This document shows, in pieces, positions 17,676-26,092 of a stretch of DNA of 35,386 nt. The DNA comes from Candidatus Cloacimonas sp. (lineage in GTDB: Bacteria > Cloacimonadota > Cloacimonadia > Cloacimonadales > Cloacimonadaceae): NCBI GenBank assembly GCA_023227825.1, contig JALOCJ010000013.1, forward strand, positions 1 to 35,386. Direction: 5' to 3'. A model generated the notes under the pieces. That model saw only the letters and a program-made list of their open reading frames with translations, was not told where the DNA came from and searched no databases. The translations under genes were made by a program, and so were the position numbers. The stretch's first letter is position 1; the number at the start of each line of letters is the position of its first letter.

Positions 17676-18131
17676 TTACAATTCTCCGTTAAAAATAACC
17701 ATTAAAGCTAAGCGGACTACTATCGCAGCTATCCCCATAGAAGATACTGTCTTCCAAAATCCCTGCCTTTCAAACCAGTTAGCAATAAGCCCAGGAATGA
17801 TGTAACCAATAGATTGCATTTGCAATTGGTGAATAGTAATATCCTGAACAACCATAATACGGGAAACCCAACCCAAAATAAAACCAATCAAAATACTCAG
17901 CACCATCCTCCGTTTACCAAAAAGCAAAGTAAATGTGCTAATAATTCGTATAATAGCCCAGGTTAACAAACTGATTACCAAAGTGCCTAAAATCTGTAAT
18001 GGCCTATCCAAATATAAAGCAATGTAACCGGGAACTACTATTCCTCCCGCAGAAGCGCCTAGTAATTCACTGAACATCAACGAGATTATTACGCCCATCC
18101 CGACCGCGGCTTGAACTATTGTATCAATCAC
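17676..18131 (-). CDS. pgsC: Poly-gamma-glutamate biosynthesis membrane protein PgsC/CapC
   Basis: 151 residues, nearly all membrane-embedded with four or five hydrophobic segments, typical of PgsC/CapC. Family-like features are the N-terminal FSELLGASAGGIVVPGYIALYL and the loop LFGKRRMVLSILIGFILGW. With PgsB it forms the inner-membrane ligase that polymerises glutamate. The start is GTG at 18131 with AGGAG six bases upstream. GTG overlaps the pgsB TGA by four bases (GTGA), indicating coupled translation. Confidence 0.92.
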   Translation of the reverse strand: MIDTIVQAAVGMGVIISLMFSELLGASAGGIVVPGYIALYLDRPLQILGTLVISLLTWAIIRIISTFTLLFGKRRMVLSILIGFILGWVSRIMVVQDITIHQLQMQSIGYIIPGLIANWFERQGFWKTVSSMGIAAIVVRLALMVIFNGEL

Positions 18132-19318
18132 ATCCGGCTCCTTTCATTACACTCTTTCATTTTATGTCTGAAGTGGGCTACTATTTGTGCCCCGTATTTT
18201 ATTGTCCCGGCGATGTTACCGATTCCCAGAATATGAGATTCAGTTTTTGTAAGCTCCCACACCTTTTGATAGATAACATCCGGTAAAGGTTCACCCAGGG
18301 GGAATATTTTTTCCCGGGGAATACCTGAATGAATTGCATAGGATTCTATCTTATCAGGAATTTCTCCCGTTAGCAATAAATAAGAAAAATCCAGGGGCTT
18401 GATAGCATCCACTAATTGATGACTGCGAAAAAGTCGGTCCGCTCTGCTATTAAGGATAATTATCTTTTCTATATTCTGCAGATTACCAGTAACCATTTTA
18501 ATAATTTCTACTGTTGATTGTGGGTCGTTTGCCGCAAATACATTATAAAATATTATGGTCTTCCCTCTATCCTCAATCCGGTATTTTTTTAAAGCACCAG
18601 GGTCGGGAGTCGCTTTTTGCATTCCTCTCAAAGCTACATCTCGGGGAATTCCCGCTTCAGCACAGACGGCAAGGGCTAACTGGACATTTTCTTTATGTTC
18701 AATGTATCTGAATTTATGCAATTCCTCTTCCGTTACATCTTTAGGTCTTATTTTTTGTATTTTACAATGCCTGCTTTTCGCTACTTTTTCCAAAAGCGGA
18801 AACTCTTTTTCTTCTGCCGTGTAGCATATCCCTTTTTTAGGTATTGTATTACTGATACTCATTGTTACGCTCTCCAATGTTGAACCCATTAAATCCAGAT
18901 GGTCTTCCCGACAATTCGTAATAACACTGATTGTGCTACGAATAAATTTATTTTCGGTTATCCACTGCAAAACAGGATTTACTGCCATACATTCAATTAC
19001 TATGGCATCCGGTTTATGCTTTACAGCATGACGGAATATGTATTTCTGTTCAATTATATTAGCTCCCATTAAACGCAAAATAGCTGCTTCTCTTCCATCC
19101 GGAAGGATAACTCTGGGTAAAGTTCCTGTAGTTTTTGCCACCGTTACTTTTCCTCCTTCCCTTAAGCCGGCTGCTATGAGGCGAGTTACACTGGATTTTC
19201 CCCGCGTCCCGTTAATATGAATCCGAATCGGAATGGACAGCACATTTTTGGTATGTCTTTGATATTCTATAATCCAATGAGCTATTAGCAGCATAGTCAC
19301 AATTATCAGAACAGTCAT
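18128..19318 (-). CDS. pgsB: Poly-gamma-glutamate synthase subunit PgsB/CapB
   Basis: 396 residues, the usual PgsB length. The ATP-dependent amide ligase (Mur-ligase-like) has an N-terminal membrane anchor (VLIIVTMLLIAHWII), the P-loop HINGTRGKSSVTRL (34-47), and downstream VIECMAVNP, TNCREDHLDLMG and IILNSRADR, as in PgsB. ATG start with AGGGG upstream. First gene of the run; intergenic spacing below is 12 bases or less as far as the barrel gene. A TTGACA lies at 19383-19388 on this strand but I see no good -10 at the right spacing. Confidence 0.95.
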   Translation of the reverse strand: MTVLIIVTMLLIAHWIIEYQRHTKNVLSIPIRIHINGTRGKSSVTRLIAAGLREGGKVTVAKTTGTLPRVILPDGREAAILRLMGANIIEQKYIFRHAVKHKPDAIVIECMAVNPVLQWITENKFIRSTISVITNCREDHLDLMGSTLESVTMSISNTIPKKGICYTAEEKEFPLLEKVAKSRHCKIQKIRPKDVTEEELHKFRYIEHKENVQLALAVCAEAGIPRDVALRGMQKATPDPGALKKYRIEDRGKTIIFYNVFAANDPQSTVEIIKMVTGNLQNIEKIIILNSRADRLFRSHQLVDAIKPLDFSYLLLTGEIPDKIESYAIHSGIPREKIFPLGEPLPDVIYQKVWELTKTESHILGIGNIAGTIKYGAQIVAHFRHKMKECNERSRM

Positions 19319-19476
19319 CTATTCCCCTGTTAATAAGTTTTTTTTCACACACCTCCAGCGTCGCACCTAGCTATGCAGAAAGTGTCAATCTTTTTAAATG
19401 CAATTAACATTCCATTTATAACTCTTTGTAACCGAAACCGTGTAGCCGGAGGTCGCTGCTCCTCCGCTTTTTTTCT

Positions 19477-20054
19477 CTCACAGATTACACAGATAACACA
19501 GATTTTATTTTAGAAGTAAGGATTTAATAGGTCTGGATGAACAGGATAAAAACGATTTTAGGGATTTAATAGGTCTGGGATGAACAGGATAAAAACGATT
19601 TTAGGGATTTAATAGGTCTGGGATGAACTACAAGTCAGGAGTCATTTGTGCCTTTACAACTTTCACCCGGGATATAACTTTTGTGGCACATATGACTCAT
19701 GACGGCACTTAAGAACAATCATAAATCAAATCTGTGTTATCTGTGTAATCTGTGAGAAAAGGTCGTCATGAGTCCTCACTGCCAAACGAATTAGTGCATA
19801 GCGTAAAAGTTATTTCGGTAGTGACGACTCCTGACTTGCATTTATGCCTTGAGTGCTTTCCCCTGAGATATAACTTTTGAGTTCCGGATAGCTTAAGTTG
19901 TTTTTACAATATAATAATCCCCAAAATCCTTCCAATCCTGTTCATCCCAGACCTATTAAATAATCAAATCTGCGTAATCAGCGAAATCTGCGTGAAACAA
20001 CGACCCTGTAGACCCATCAAAAATCAAATCTGTGTTATCTGTGTAATCTGTGAG
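19477..20054. repeat. 578-bp MITE-like composite element with terminal inverted repeats
   Basis: The ends carry a 29-bp perfect inverted repeat beginning CTCACAGATTACACAG. Inside: two tandem GGGATGAACAGGAT...GGGATTTAATAGGTCT units, a B palindrome (19632-19709), an internal reverse 9-mer array, an A palindrome reversed (19761-19837), the AGTTCCGGATAGC segment, then reverse modules. On the left it abuts CGGAGG-N8-CCTCCG followed by C and seven Ts. On the right it abuts the T-run of the terminator of the next gene. No ORF inside. Confidence 0.8.
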
Positions 20055-20082
20055 AAAAAAAAAGCGGGAACGAATTCCCGCT
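20055..20082 (-). terminator. Strong intrinsic terminator
   Basis: On the minus strand AGCGGGAA-TTCG-TTCCCGCT (8 bp, perfect) is followed by a run of about eight Ts, beginning a few bases after the stop of the gene ending at 20088. Confidence 0.92.
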
Positions 20083-20087
20083 CTTGT

Positions 20088-20540
20088 TTACATATTCGCC
20101 GTTAGCATTTCTGCTCCGGGCACATTATCCATAAATCCGTTAGTCACAGCGGATGCAATGGACAGAATGTCGTCGCCCATAGTTTGCAAATCCGAATAGG
20201 TAAGTGTCACTAGGTCAATGTGTTCAGGGTCTGCTTTGGCAAACAGGAACATCATTTTCACCCACAATGCGTAGCTCGTAGCTGGAAGTTTACCTCTGGG
20301 AGTTAAGATGGAATGCAAGGAAGCATATTGTTTCAGCTCTAGCTTGTAGCTATCAGAAACATCTTCGTAAATAACTGCCAGGTTCTTCATCTTGTTACCC
20401 ATTAAACTGTTTTGGTCGGTAAGCCGCGGAACTACATACTTGCGTGCAATACACACGCGGTCTTGGAAGTAAGAACCAAAGGTTAACTCATCCAGAGTTC
20501 CACTATAGGTTCTAATGCCGTACTTTAATTTGACCTTCAT
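20088..20540 (-). CDS. Uncharacterised protein, paralogue of the adjacent upstream gene
   Basis: 150 residues, ATG with GGAGG ten bases upstream; no signal peptide or membrane segment. Shares a layout with the next gene upstream: a short beta N-terminus, then IARKYVVPRL (compare IARKWVKPKT), a basic N/R-rich turn, a central segment of about 25 residues, then a Trp helix (SYALWVKMMFLFAKADPEHIDLVTL versus MSWQNVYLTLMYSLAKQNPAVDLLTI). The [ARK..V.P] then basic-turn pattern is reminiscent of small structural or DUF6266-like proteins, but I cannot confirm that. Last gene of a two-gene unit ended by a clear terminator. Confidence 0.8.
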   Translation of the reverse strand: MKVKLKYGIRTYSGTLDELTFGSYFQDRVCIARKYVVPRLTDQNSLMGNKMKNLAVIYEDVSDSYKLELKQYASLHSILTPRGKLPATSYALWVKMMFLFAKADPEHIDLVTLTYSDLQTMGDDILSIASAVTNGFMDNVPGAEMLTANM

Positions 20541-20572
20541 AATAGAAAGCCCTCCTATTATTTATTGGGGTT

Positions 20573-21010
20573 TTAAATCTCCTGCGTCAACTTCTCGTAT
20601 CCGTTAACCTCGCGCAGTAGTCCTGCTTCAATAGCATCTTTAACGCATTTGCAGGGCAGGTTATCGGAAGTAATTTGTTCTCTGTTAATTGTTAATAAAT
20701 CAACTGCCGGATTTTGTTTTGCCAGCGAATACATCAGGGTTAGATATACATTTTGCCAGCTCATATAATGTCTTTCGCCGGGAGAATAATCATATAGTGC
20801 AATATAAACTCGCAGGTCTTTGATATATCCTTCTGATGGCTGCAAGTTCTTCAGGTTACGGCTAATTGCTCCTAAACGCCTATTCGCTGCTGTTGTTTTG
20901 GGTTTCACCCATTTCCGAGCAATCATCTTGCCTAAGCGTTTATTGTAATAATACACCATTCCCTCACAACTACCGCAGAAGAGTAACTCCAATTTGGATT
21001 CTACTATCAT
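20573..21010 (-). CDS. Uncharacterised protein, paralogue of the adjacent downstream gene
   Basis: 145 residues starting MIVESKLELLFCGSC. The start chosen is ATG at 21010 with GAGGA seven bases upstream; a longer frame opening with TTG at 21058 has no ribosome site. N-terminal beta strands with YYYNKRLGKMIARKWVKPKT, then TAANRRLGAISRNLKNL, a middle strand region (YIALYDYSPGERHYMSW) and a helical end. Two Cys pairs (CGSC, CKC) are present; I have no basis for calling metal binding. 32 bases separate it from its paralogue, so they form an operon. Confidence 0.78.
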   Translation of the reverse strand: MIVESKLELLFCGSCEGMVYYYNKRLGKMIARKWVKPKTTAANRRLGAISRNLKNLQPSEGYIKDLRVYIALYDYSPGERHYMSWQNVYLTLMYSLAKQNPAVDLLTINREQITSDNLPCKCVKDAIEAGLLREVNGYEKLTQEI

Positions 21011-21064
21011 AATTTTGTCCTCATATATATACGCCGGAAATTTGCCCCCACTTCTCAAAATAAT

Positions 21065-21288
21065 TTTTCTCTCACAGATTACACTGATTACACAGATTTG
21101 ATTATGGAATAGGTCTGGGATGAACTACAAGTCAGGAGTCGTCACTGCCATCAATATTTATACACATCCCACTAATTTGTTTGGCAGTGAGGACTCATGA
21201 CGACTATCTCTCACAGATTACACTGATTACACAGATTTGATTATTGAATAGGTCTGGAATGAACTACAAGTCAGGAGTCGTCACCCAT
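21065..21288. repeat. 140-bp tandem repeat of 9-mer, GGGATGAAC and A-palindrome modules
   Basis: A unit beginning CTCTCACAGATTACACTG at about 21069 recurs at about 21209. The first carries a full A palindrome (21129-21205). The second is cut after AAGTCAGGAGTCGTCAC, where an octamer array starts. Confidence 0.8.
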
Positions 21289-21480
21289 CTCGACCTCTCG
21301 ACCTCTTGACCTCTCGACCTCAAGACCTCTCGACCTCTCGACCCCTTGACCTCTCGACCCCTTGGCCTCTCGCTGCCTCCCCACCTCGCCATCTCGCCAC
21401 CTCACCATCTAAATACATTCTAACTATTTCTCTTTCTCTCTTTTTCTCTTTGTAAAAAAAATCCACCTCGCTACCTCACA
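21289..21480. repeat. CTCGACCT octamer array with downstream shared module
   Basis: About ten 8-bp units (CTCGACCT, CTTGACCT, CAAGACCT, CTCGACCC) run from 21289 to 21368, then decay into CTCGCCAT/CACCTCAC units. A non-repeat module (TAAATACATTCTAACTATTT...TTTGTAAAAAAA) at about 21411-21461 recurs at about 35239-35275 near the end of the window. Confidence 0.85.
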
Positions 21481-21541
21481 CTATGTCAATAACACCTTAT
21501 TTTCCAATAAGATATGCCAATGTGATGCGTAATATTTCAAC

Positions 21542-21569
21542 TTGACAAAAATCAACTATCATATATAGG
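21542..21569 (+). promoter_or_regulatory. Probable promoter of the 21604 gene
   Basis: TTGACA at 21542-21547 and TATAGG at 21564-21569 are 16 bases apart, about 35 bases before the start codon. Confidence 0.55.
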
Positions 21570-21603
21570 TATCAATATATTAGTTATTAACAGAGGTGAA
21601 AAA

Positions 21604-22110
21604 ATGACAAAGAACAATAAAGCCGTTAGGACACTCCTGAACAACTACCCTAACTATAAAGGTAGCAAGGTGATAGACCTGCTTTATGCCTATCCCGATA
21701 CTCCGCTTCCAGCTTCCGATATGGAATTAGCTGTTAATCTGCAAATCCCTCCGGAGTTTGTATTTCACAATCGCTATCACTTTGCTCCTATTTTGATGAC
21801 CGATGCTAAGACCTTAAGAAACATAGATAAGCGTCTGAATCATCTTATAGAATTGAAAGCTTTTAATGCCACAGACGAATATGACGAAGAAATTCAAGCC
21901 CTTATCCGTTACCGTCAGGAAACCACTCTCCCCACCGGTAAAATAAAGTGCTTTAACGATGATGATTCCAGTGCCTACGACCGTTTGCGTAAAAATATAG
22001 ACACCCTGCTGAAACAAGCTGAAAAGGATGGTTACAGCGAAGCAGTGGCTATTGTAAAGCGCTGTTTACGCCGGGGCTTAATGATGTGTTGGAATAGTAA
22101 AAATGGATGA
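21604..22110 (+). CDS. Uncharacterised protein at head of the primase/helicase block
   Basis: 168 residues, ATG with AGAGGTG upstream; no signal peptide. Predicted mostly helical. The N-terminal half has a conserved-looking HNRYHFAPILMTDAKTLRNIDKRL. The C-terminal half, SSAYDRLRKNIDTLLKQAEKDGYSEAVAIVKRCLRRGL, is a basic amphipathic helical region. I do not recognise the family. Orientation and position suggest it belongs with the replication genes, perhaps as a regulator or accessory factor; this is inference. Confidence 0.75.
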   Translation: MTKNNKAVRTLLNNYPNYKGSKVIDLLYAYPDTPLPASDMELAVNLQIPPEFVFHNRYHFAPILMTDAKTLRNIDKRLNHLIELKAFNATDEYDEEIQALIRYRQETTLPTGKIKCFNDDDSSAYDRLRKNIDTLLKQAEKDGYSEAVAIVKRCLRRGLMMCWNSKNG

Positions 22111-22310
22111 GCTGAACCAAGCCATATTTTTTAACTCCTTTATATTTAATATGATAGGGCTAATTTACAGATATTTTCAGGATTATAAATTAAGTTCCAA
22201 CAATCAATTAAATAATATTATTAGCGCTATCTAAATATTACTTGACATAAAATTGTTAACTATTTTTATGGTTATAAAAATATATGCATAGAGTGAATAA
22301 AACAGGATAG
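22111..22310. other. AT-rich gap without a recognised gene
   Basis: A strongly AT-rich spacer. The only clear signal is a perfect TTGACA at 22242-22247, but no good -10 box at 16-18 bases. It may hold the promoter for the small ORF and primase. Confidence 0.4.
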
Positions 22311-22463
22311 ATGGTGGATATAATAAATAAAATATATATTCCAGTAAATATTAGTATGAGAGGTAACAAGATTATAAGGTTAACACTAACAAGAGAAAAT
22401 ACTGTTTTTCTCAAAATGATATATAAAATGGCTATGGAAAAGATAGCAAATCTTAGTATATAG
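22311..22463 (+). CDS. Possible 50-residue small protein upstream of primase
   Basis: ATG to TAG encodes 50 residues (MVDIINKIYIPVNISMRGNK...). AGGAT lies only a few bases upstream, so spacing is short. Its stop codon TAG overlaps the TAGGAG Shine-Dalgarno of the primase gene, which is compatible with translational coupling. It is short and AT-rich, so it may be chance. Confidence 0.3.
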   Translation: MVDIINKIYIPVNISMRGNKIIRLTLTRENTVFLKMIYKMAMEKIANLSI

Positions 22464-22474
22464 GAGATTAAAAA

Positions 22475-23569
22475 ATGATATATTATATGATTAAACTAAA
22501 AGCCAAAACAACAGCTTATTCGCACACCTGCAATAAGCCAATAAGCGTAAACAATGGGGAGAAAAGCCAGGCAATTGTTTTCGTGGATTTATCTAATGCT
22601 TGGCTCTATTATGAGAAGCTGGGATTTAAAATGGTTTCGCTTACTTTGCAATTGAAAAACGGCAAAAAAGTAACCACGAATATTCCGCCGTGGAAGAACC
22701 AATCGTTTACTTCCACAGCCATTAAAGAATGCCATAATGCGATAGCCATCATCACCGGAGAGGTGTCGCAACTGATGGTCATTGACATTGATAAAACTGA
22801 TACTACTCTTTCCGATGTGCTGGATGAATATGGGCTGGATATAGCCGAATATTGTTGTGCCCTTTCTCCTTCGGGAGGTATGCATATTTATCTGGATTGG
22901 TCACATTCAGAACTATGGAAACAGCGTTATCAGCGTAAAACCCTCACCACTACAAATAGCAATATAGGTATTGATATCCGAGCTGACGGCGGTCTCATTT
23001 TTGCTCCGCCTTCTACTGTTATAGGAGGTGGAAATTATGAGTGGATACATTATCCTGTAAACAGAAGGGATTTGGATTACGACCCAAGTAAGCTCATCCC
23101 GCTTATGGATGCTATATTTGAATATAATAATCCTAACCCTTTAGCACCAGTTAAAAAACAGTTCATTATGCAAAATATTAACTGTCCCAACCCCAATGAA
23201 GATGAAAGCTATAAAAAAACTATTATCAGTAATTGTAGCCCAACTGTAGCGAAAAGCTATTCCCCCTCTGATTATCAAAATGTTAAGTGTTTAATTGAAA
23301 GCTATAATGATAAAGCTCTAAAAATAGAGTATTCTGATTGGATAAAAATGGGATATGCAATAAAAAATGCTTTTGGTAATGATGGATTGAATTTATGGCT
23401 GATGTTTGCCAATAATCCCGCTTATAGTGATGATAACCCCTCCCTACAAAAAAAATGGAATTCATTTCAGAACCCGATTGCAGAACTGGGCAGCTTTTAC
23501 TATCTGGCTGAAAAATATTTAGGGGTAAAAATAAGCTTTGTCCAAGAAAATAAAGATAAAGTTGCTTAA
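22475..23569 (+). CDS. Bifunctional DNA primase/polymerase (Prim-Pol, AEP) with PriCT-2 domain
   Basis: 364 residues, ATG with TAGGAG eight bases upstream. The N-terminal Prim-Pol (archaeo-eukaryotic primase) core shows VIDID (102-106, metal-binding acidic pair), SPSGGMHIYLD (131-141, the catalytic His motif), GIDIRADGG (165-173) and FAPPS (176-180) followed by GGNYEW. A C-terminal PriCT-2-like domain spans about 262-355 (YSDWIKMGYAIKNAFG, LWLMFAN, LQKKWNSF, GSFYYLAEKYLG). Such proteins prime replication of plasmids, phages and integrated elements. It precedes a DUF3987 ATPase, the usual helicase partner. Confidence 0.9.
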   Translation: MIYYMIKLKAKTTAYSHTCNKPISVNNGEKSQAIVFVDLSNAWLYYEKLGFKMVSLTLQLKNGKKVTTNIPPWKNQSFTSTAIKECHNAIAIITGEVSQLMVIDIDKTDTTLSDVLDEYGLDIAEYCCALSPSGGMHIYLDWSHSELWKQRYQRKTLTTTNSNIGIDIRADGGLIFAPPSTVIGGGNYEWIHYPVNRRDLDYDPSKLIPLMDAIFEYNNPNPLAPVKKQFIMQNINCPNPNEDESYKKTIISNCSPTVAKSYSPSDYQNVKCLIESYNDKALKIEYSDWIKMGYAIKNAFGNDGLNLWLMFANNPAYSDDNPSLQKKWNSFQNPIAELGSFYYLAEKYLGVKISFVQENKDKVA

Positions 23570-23596
23570 TATGAATAATCTGAAAGGAAAATTAAA

Positions 23597-25075
23597 ATGA
23601 ATCAGGATAAAAAGTATAAACAATTATGGAAAAAAGAAGGTGACAAAATGGAAAACTACAATAAGGAAAATAAATTGAGGAGTAAAACAAAAATGAAAAC
23701 AACTGAAGTGGATATTGATTGCTTACCGCCCTTTTTAAGAGAATATTTAAACTCGGCTACCTGTGTCTGTGGTGCTTCTCCTAAAGCATTAGCTGAAGCT
23801 TGGTTACCTATTATTGCAGTTAATATAGGAGATAGGGTTTACATCATAAATGAGCTGAAAAAAGTATTTTCTAATCTTTGGGTCGGTCTAATTGGTCCTT
23901 CTGGACAATCCCAGAAAAGCACTACTGTAAATGTAGCTAAACTTACTATGGAGCCGTTTTTTAATAGCTTGAATGCTATGAATGAAAAAGATAGACAGAA
24001 GGTAAATCCTATCATAAATAGAGTAACTTTAACTAAACTGGAATCAATGCTCCAAGCTAATAATGCCCTCTTAATACTGTTAGAAGAAATAAGTATTCTA
24101 ACGGAAATGTTTAATAATAAGAACAATAAGGGAATGAAACAGGAATTGACCGCTATTTATGATAGCGACGCTTTTTCCTACTCATCAATGAATATTAATA
24201 TAGATATTAAGGATTGTGCCATATCTATGCTGTTTTGTGCAACACGGGAATGCGTCCAGAGTATCTTTTATACGGAAGAAGACCGCCAATTCGGCTTTGC
24301 TCAAAGAATATTCCCTTGTATCATTTCCACTACCAATAAGGGTAAAAATATAGCATTTTTGTCTGATAAAGAATCTGCTGAAAAATTAAAGCAATTGGAT
24401 AATAAACTTGATATTTTAAGAAAAATACCTGGCTCCTTTGAACTAAAATTAAGTCCCGAAGCAATGGACTATTATCAAGATAAAATAAATATTATTAAGA
24501 ACAGTATTGAACAAACTGATGGCTCAGATGCCTGGTCTTATGGAATCAGAATATATATCCAAGGTTTTCTAAAATTTTGTATTATCTTTACTCTTATGGA
24601 ACACATTGAAGAACTGAAGAAAGCCGAAGTGGAAAATAAATGTAAGGACTTTTTTGACACCCTGCAGGTGAGCGTAGAAACAGCAGAACAGGCATTATAC
24701 TTATGCGGTGTTATTTATAATGATACTAAAATATTTATGAACATCATTAATACCAGTAAACTTAGTAATGAAGCCAAAATTGTAAACCAACTTGCCAGAT
24801 ATCCTGAACAATGGGTTACAAGGTCGCTAATTTTACAAAATACCAAACTTCCCGCTAAGGAATTTAATAATGCTATAAAAACTCTTACTCTACAAGAAGT
24901 TGTTATGGCATGTAAAAAGAAATCCTCTGACTCATACAAAAATACTGAATGCTATATTCTTTTATCTGATGGCTGGGATATTTACAACCTTCCAAATAAG
25001 CCCAATAACTTTCCCGATATAAAAGATTTACCTGTTATTTCACCCCATAGTGTAGAGAGAAAAAAGGCCTCTTAA
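23597..25075 (+). CDS. DUF3987 helicase-like ATPase (replication partner of Prim-Pol)
   Basis: 492 residues. LPPFLREYLNSA (43-54) opens the DUF3987 domain. A P-loop-like GPSGQSQKST lies at 100-109 and a Walker B-like LLILLEEIS at 158-166, followed by the family's AIYDSDAFSYSS and a DRQFGFAQRIFP segment. The C-terminal part (NEAKIVNQLARYPEQWVTRSLI...) looks like a winged helix. The DUF3987 family is commonly coded next to Prim-Pol or VirE-like primases in mobile elements. ATG at 23597 has AAAGGA upstream; ATG at 23648 (GAAGGTGA upstream) is a possible alternative. Confidence 0.85.
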   Translation: MNQDKKYKQLWKKEGDKMENYNKENKLRSKTKMKTTEVDIDCLPPFLREYLNSATCVCGASPKALAEAWLPIIAVNIGDRVYIINELKKVFSNLWVGLIGPSGQSQKSTTVNVAKLTMEPFFNSLNAMNEKDRQKVNPIINRVTLTKLESMLQANNALLILLEEISILTEMFNNKNNKGMKQELTAIYDSDAFSYSSMNINIDIKDCAISMLFCATRECVQSIFYTEEDRQFGFAQRIFPCIISTTNKGKNIAFLSDKESAEKLKQLDNKLDILRKIPGSFELKLSPEAMDYYQDKINIIKNSIEQTDGSDAWSYGIRIYIQGFLKFCIIFTLMEHIEELKKAEVENKCKDFFDTLQVSVETAEQALYLCGVIYNDTKIFMNIINTSKLSNEAKIVNQLARYPEQWVTRSLILQNTKLPAKEFNNAIKTLTLQEVVMACKKKSSDSYKNTECYILLSDGWDIYNLPNKPNNFPDIKDLPVISPHSVERKKAS

Positions 25076-25085
25076 TTCCTTGCCC

Positions 25086-25240
<155 letters not shown>

Positions 25241-25699
25241 CCTCATTTATCCAATTTATATACTGATTATCTAATTTATATGCTAATTATCTAATTTATA
25301 TCTCATTGTAGCACAAGCTGTTAACTAATAAATTAGATAAATTAGAAGGTTTTGCGCCCCCCTTACTATGGACAAACTTCCTTTTGAATAAATAAATATA
25401 ATAATAATAAATATTAGTATAATAATAATATAATCTGATACCTCCTTACCTACTTATGACACCCGCCAAAATAGCTAATTTATCTAATTTATCTCTTAAA
25501 CCATTGACATTATGAAAGTTATAACTCTATCTCCTTTTGCTAATTTATCTCGGTCATTAGCCCAACCTATTGCTATTATGTAGCTTATAATTTCACCCCA
25601 ATTTGCTAATTTATTCCCTACCCCTCTCTGCCTGTGGTTGCCTTTGTGTAGGAATTTCTCGCTCCTATTGGCTAATTTATTCCCTACCCCTCTCTGCCT
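25241..25699. repeat. Iteron-like CTAATTTATCT array, candidate replication origin
   Basis: About a dozen copies or near-copies of (G)CTAATTTATCT occur: near 25245-25300 (several), 25473-25494 (two in tandem), 25539-25550, 25604-25616 and 25671-25683. An inverted pair (AATTAGATAAATTAG) lies at 25331-25345. The last two extend into a shared GCTAATTTATTCCC...CTCTCTGCC unit. The surroundings are AT-rich (ATAATAATAAATATTAGTAT at 25399-25418). This is what an iteron origin beside a primase/helicase pair would look like. No gene is seen in 25076-26092. Confidence 0.55.
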
Positions 25700-25826
25700 C
25701 CCTACTACCCACTCAAATACCACCAATATGTCTGTTTATACACACTAAAACAAAGTTTGAGAACTCTTCAATACACTGTTTACAATCAGACAACCCTCCA
25801 GTAGGGAAGCAGGGTAGACGGAATGT

Positions 25827-26092
25827 AAGTCAGGAGTCATTTGTGCCTTGAGAATTATCACCTGGGAGATAACTTTTGTGGCACATATGACTAATGACGG
25901 CACTGTAGACCAATCAAAAAATCATATCTGTGTTATCTGTGTAATCTGTGAGAGATAGTCGTCATGAGTCCTCACTGCCAAACAAATTAGTTCATAGCGT
26001 AAAAATTATTTCGGCAGTGACGACTCCTGACTTGTAGTTCATCCCAGACCTATTAAATCCCTAAAATCCCTTTTATCCTGTTCATCCCAGAG
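25827..26092. repeat. B and A palindromes with reverse GGGATGAAC module
   Basis: B palindrome at 25827-25904, reverse 9-mer array, A palindrome reversed at 25957-26033, then a reverse GGGATGAAC/ATTTAATAGG module that runs into the 3' end of the next gene. Confidence 0.85.

Noticed and set aside
19447..19474. Plus-strand terminator (CGGAGG-N8-CCTCCG then Ts)
   Set aside because: No plus-strand gene precedes it. It more likely belongs to the repeat boundary, although it supports the T-tract pattern.
21011..21058. Longer form of the 20573 gene starting at TTG 21058
   Set aside because: No ribosome-binding site, and the encoded residues have no counterpart in the paralogue; ATG 21010 has GAGGA at good spacing.
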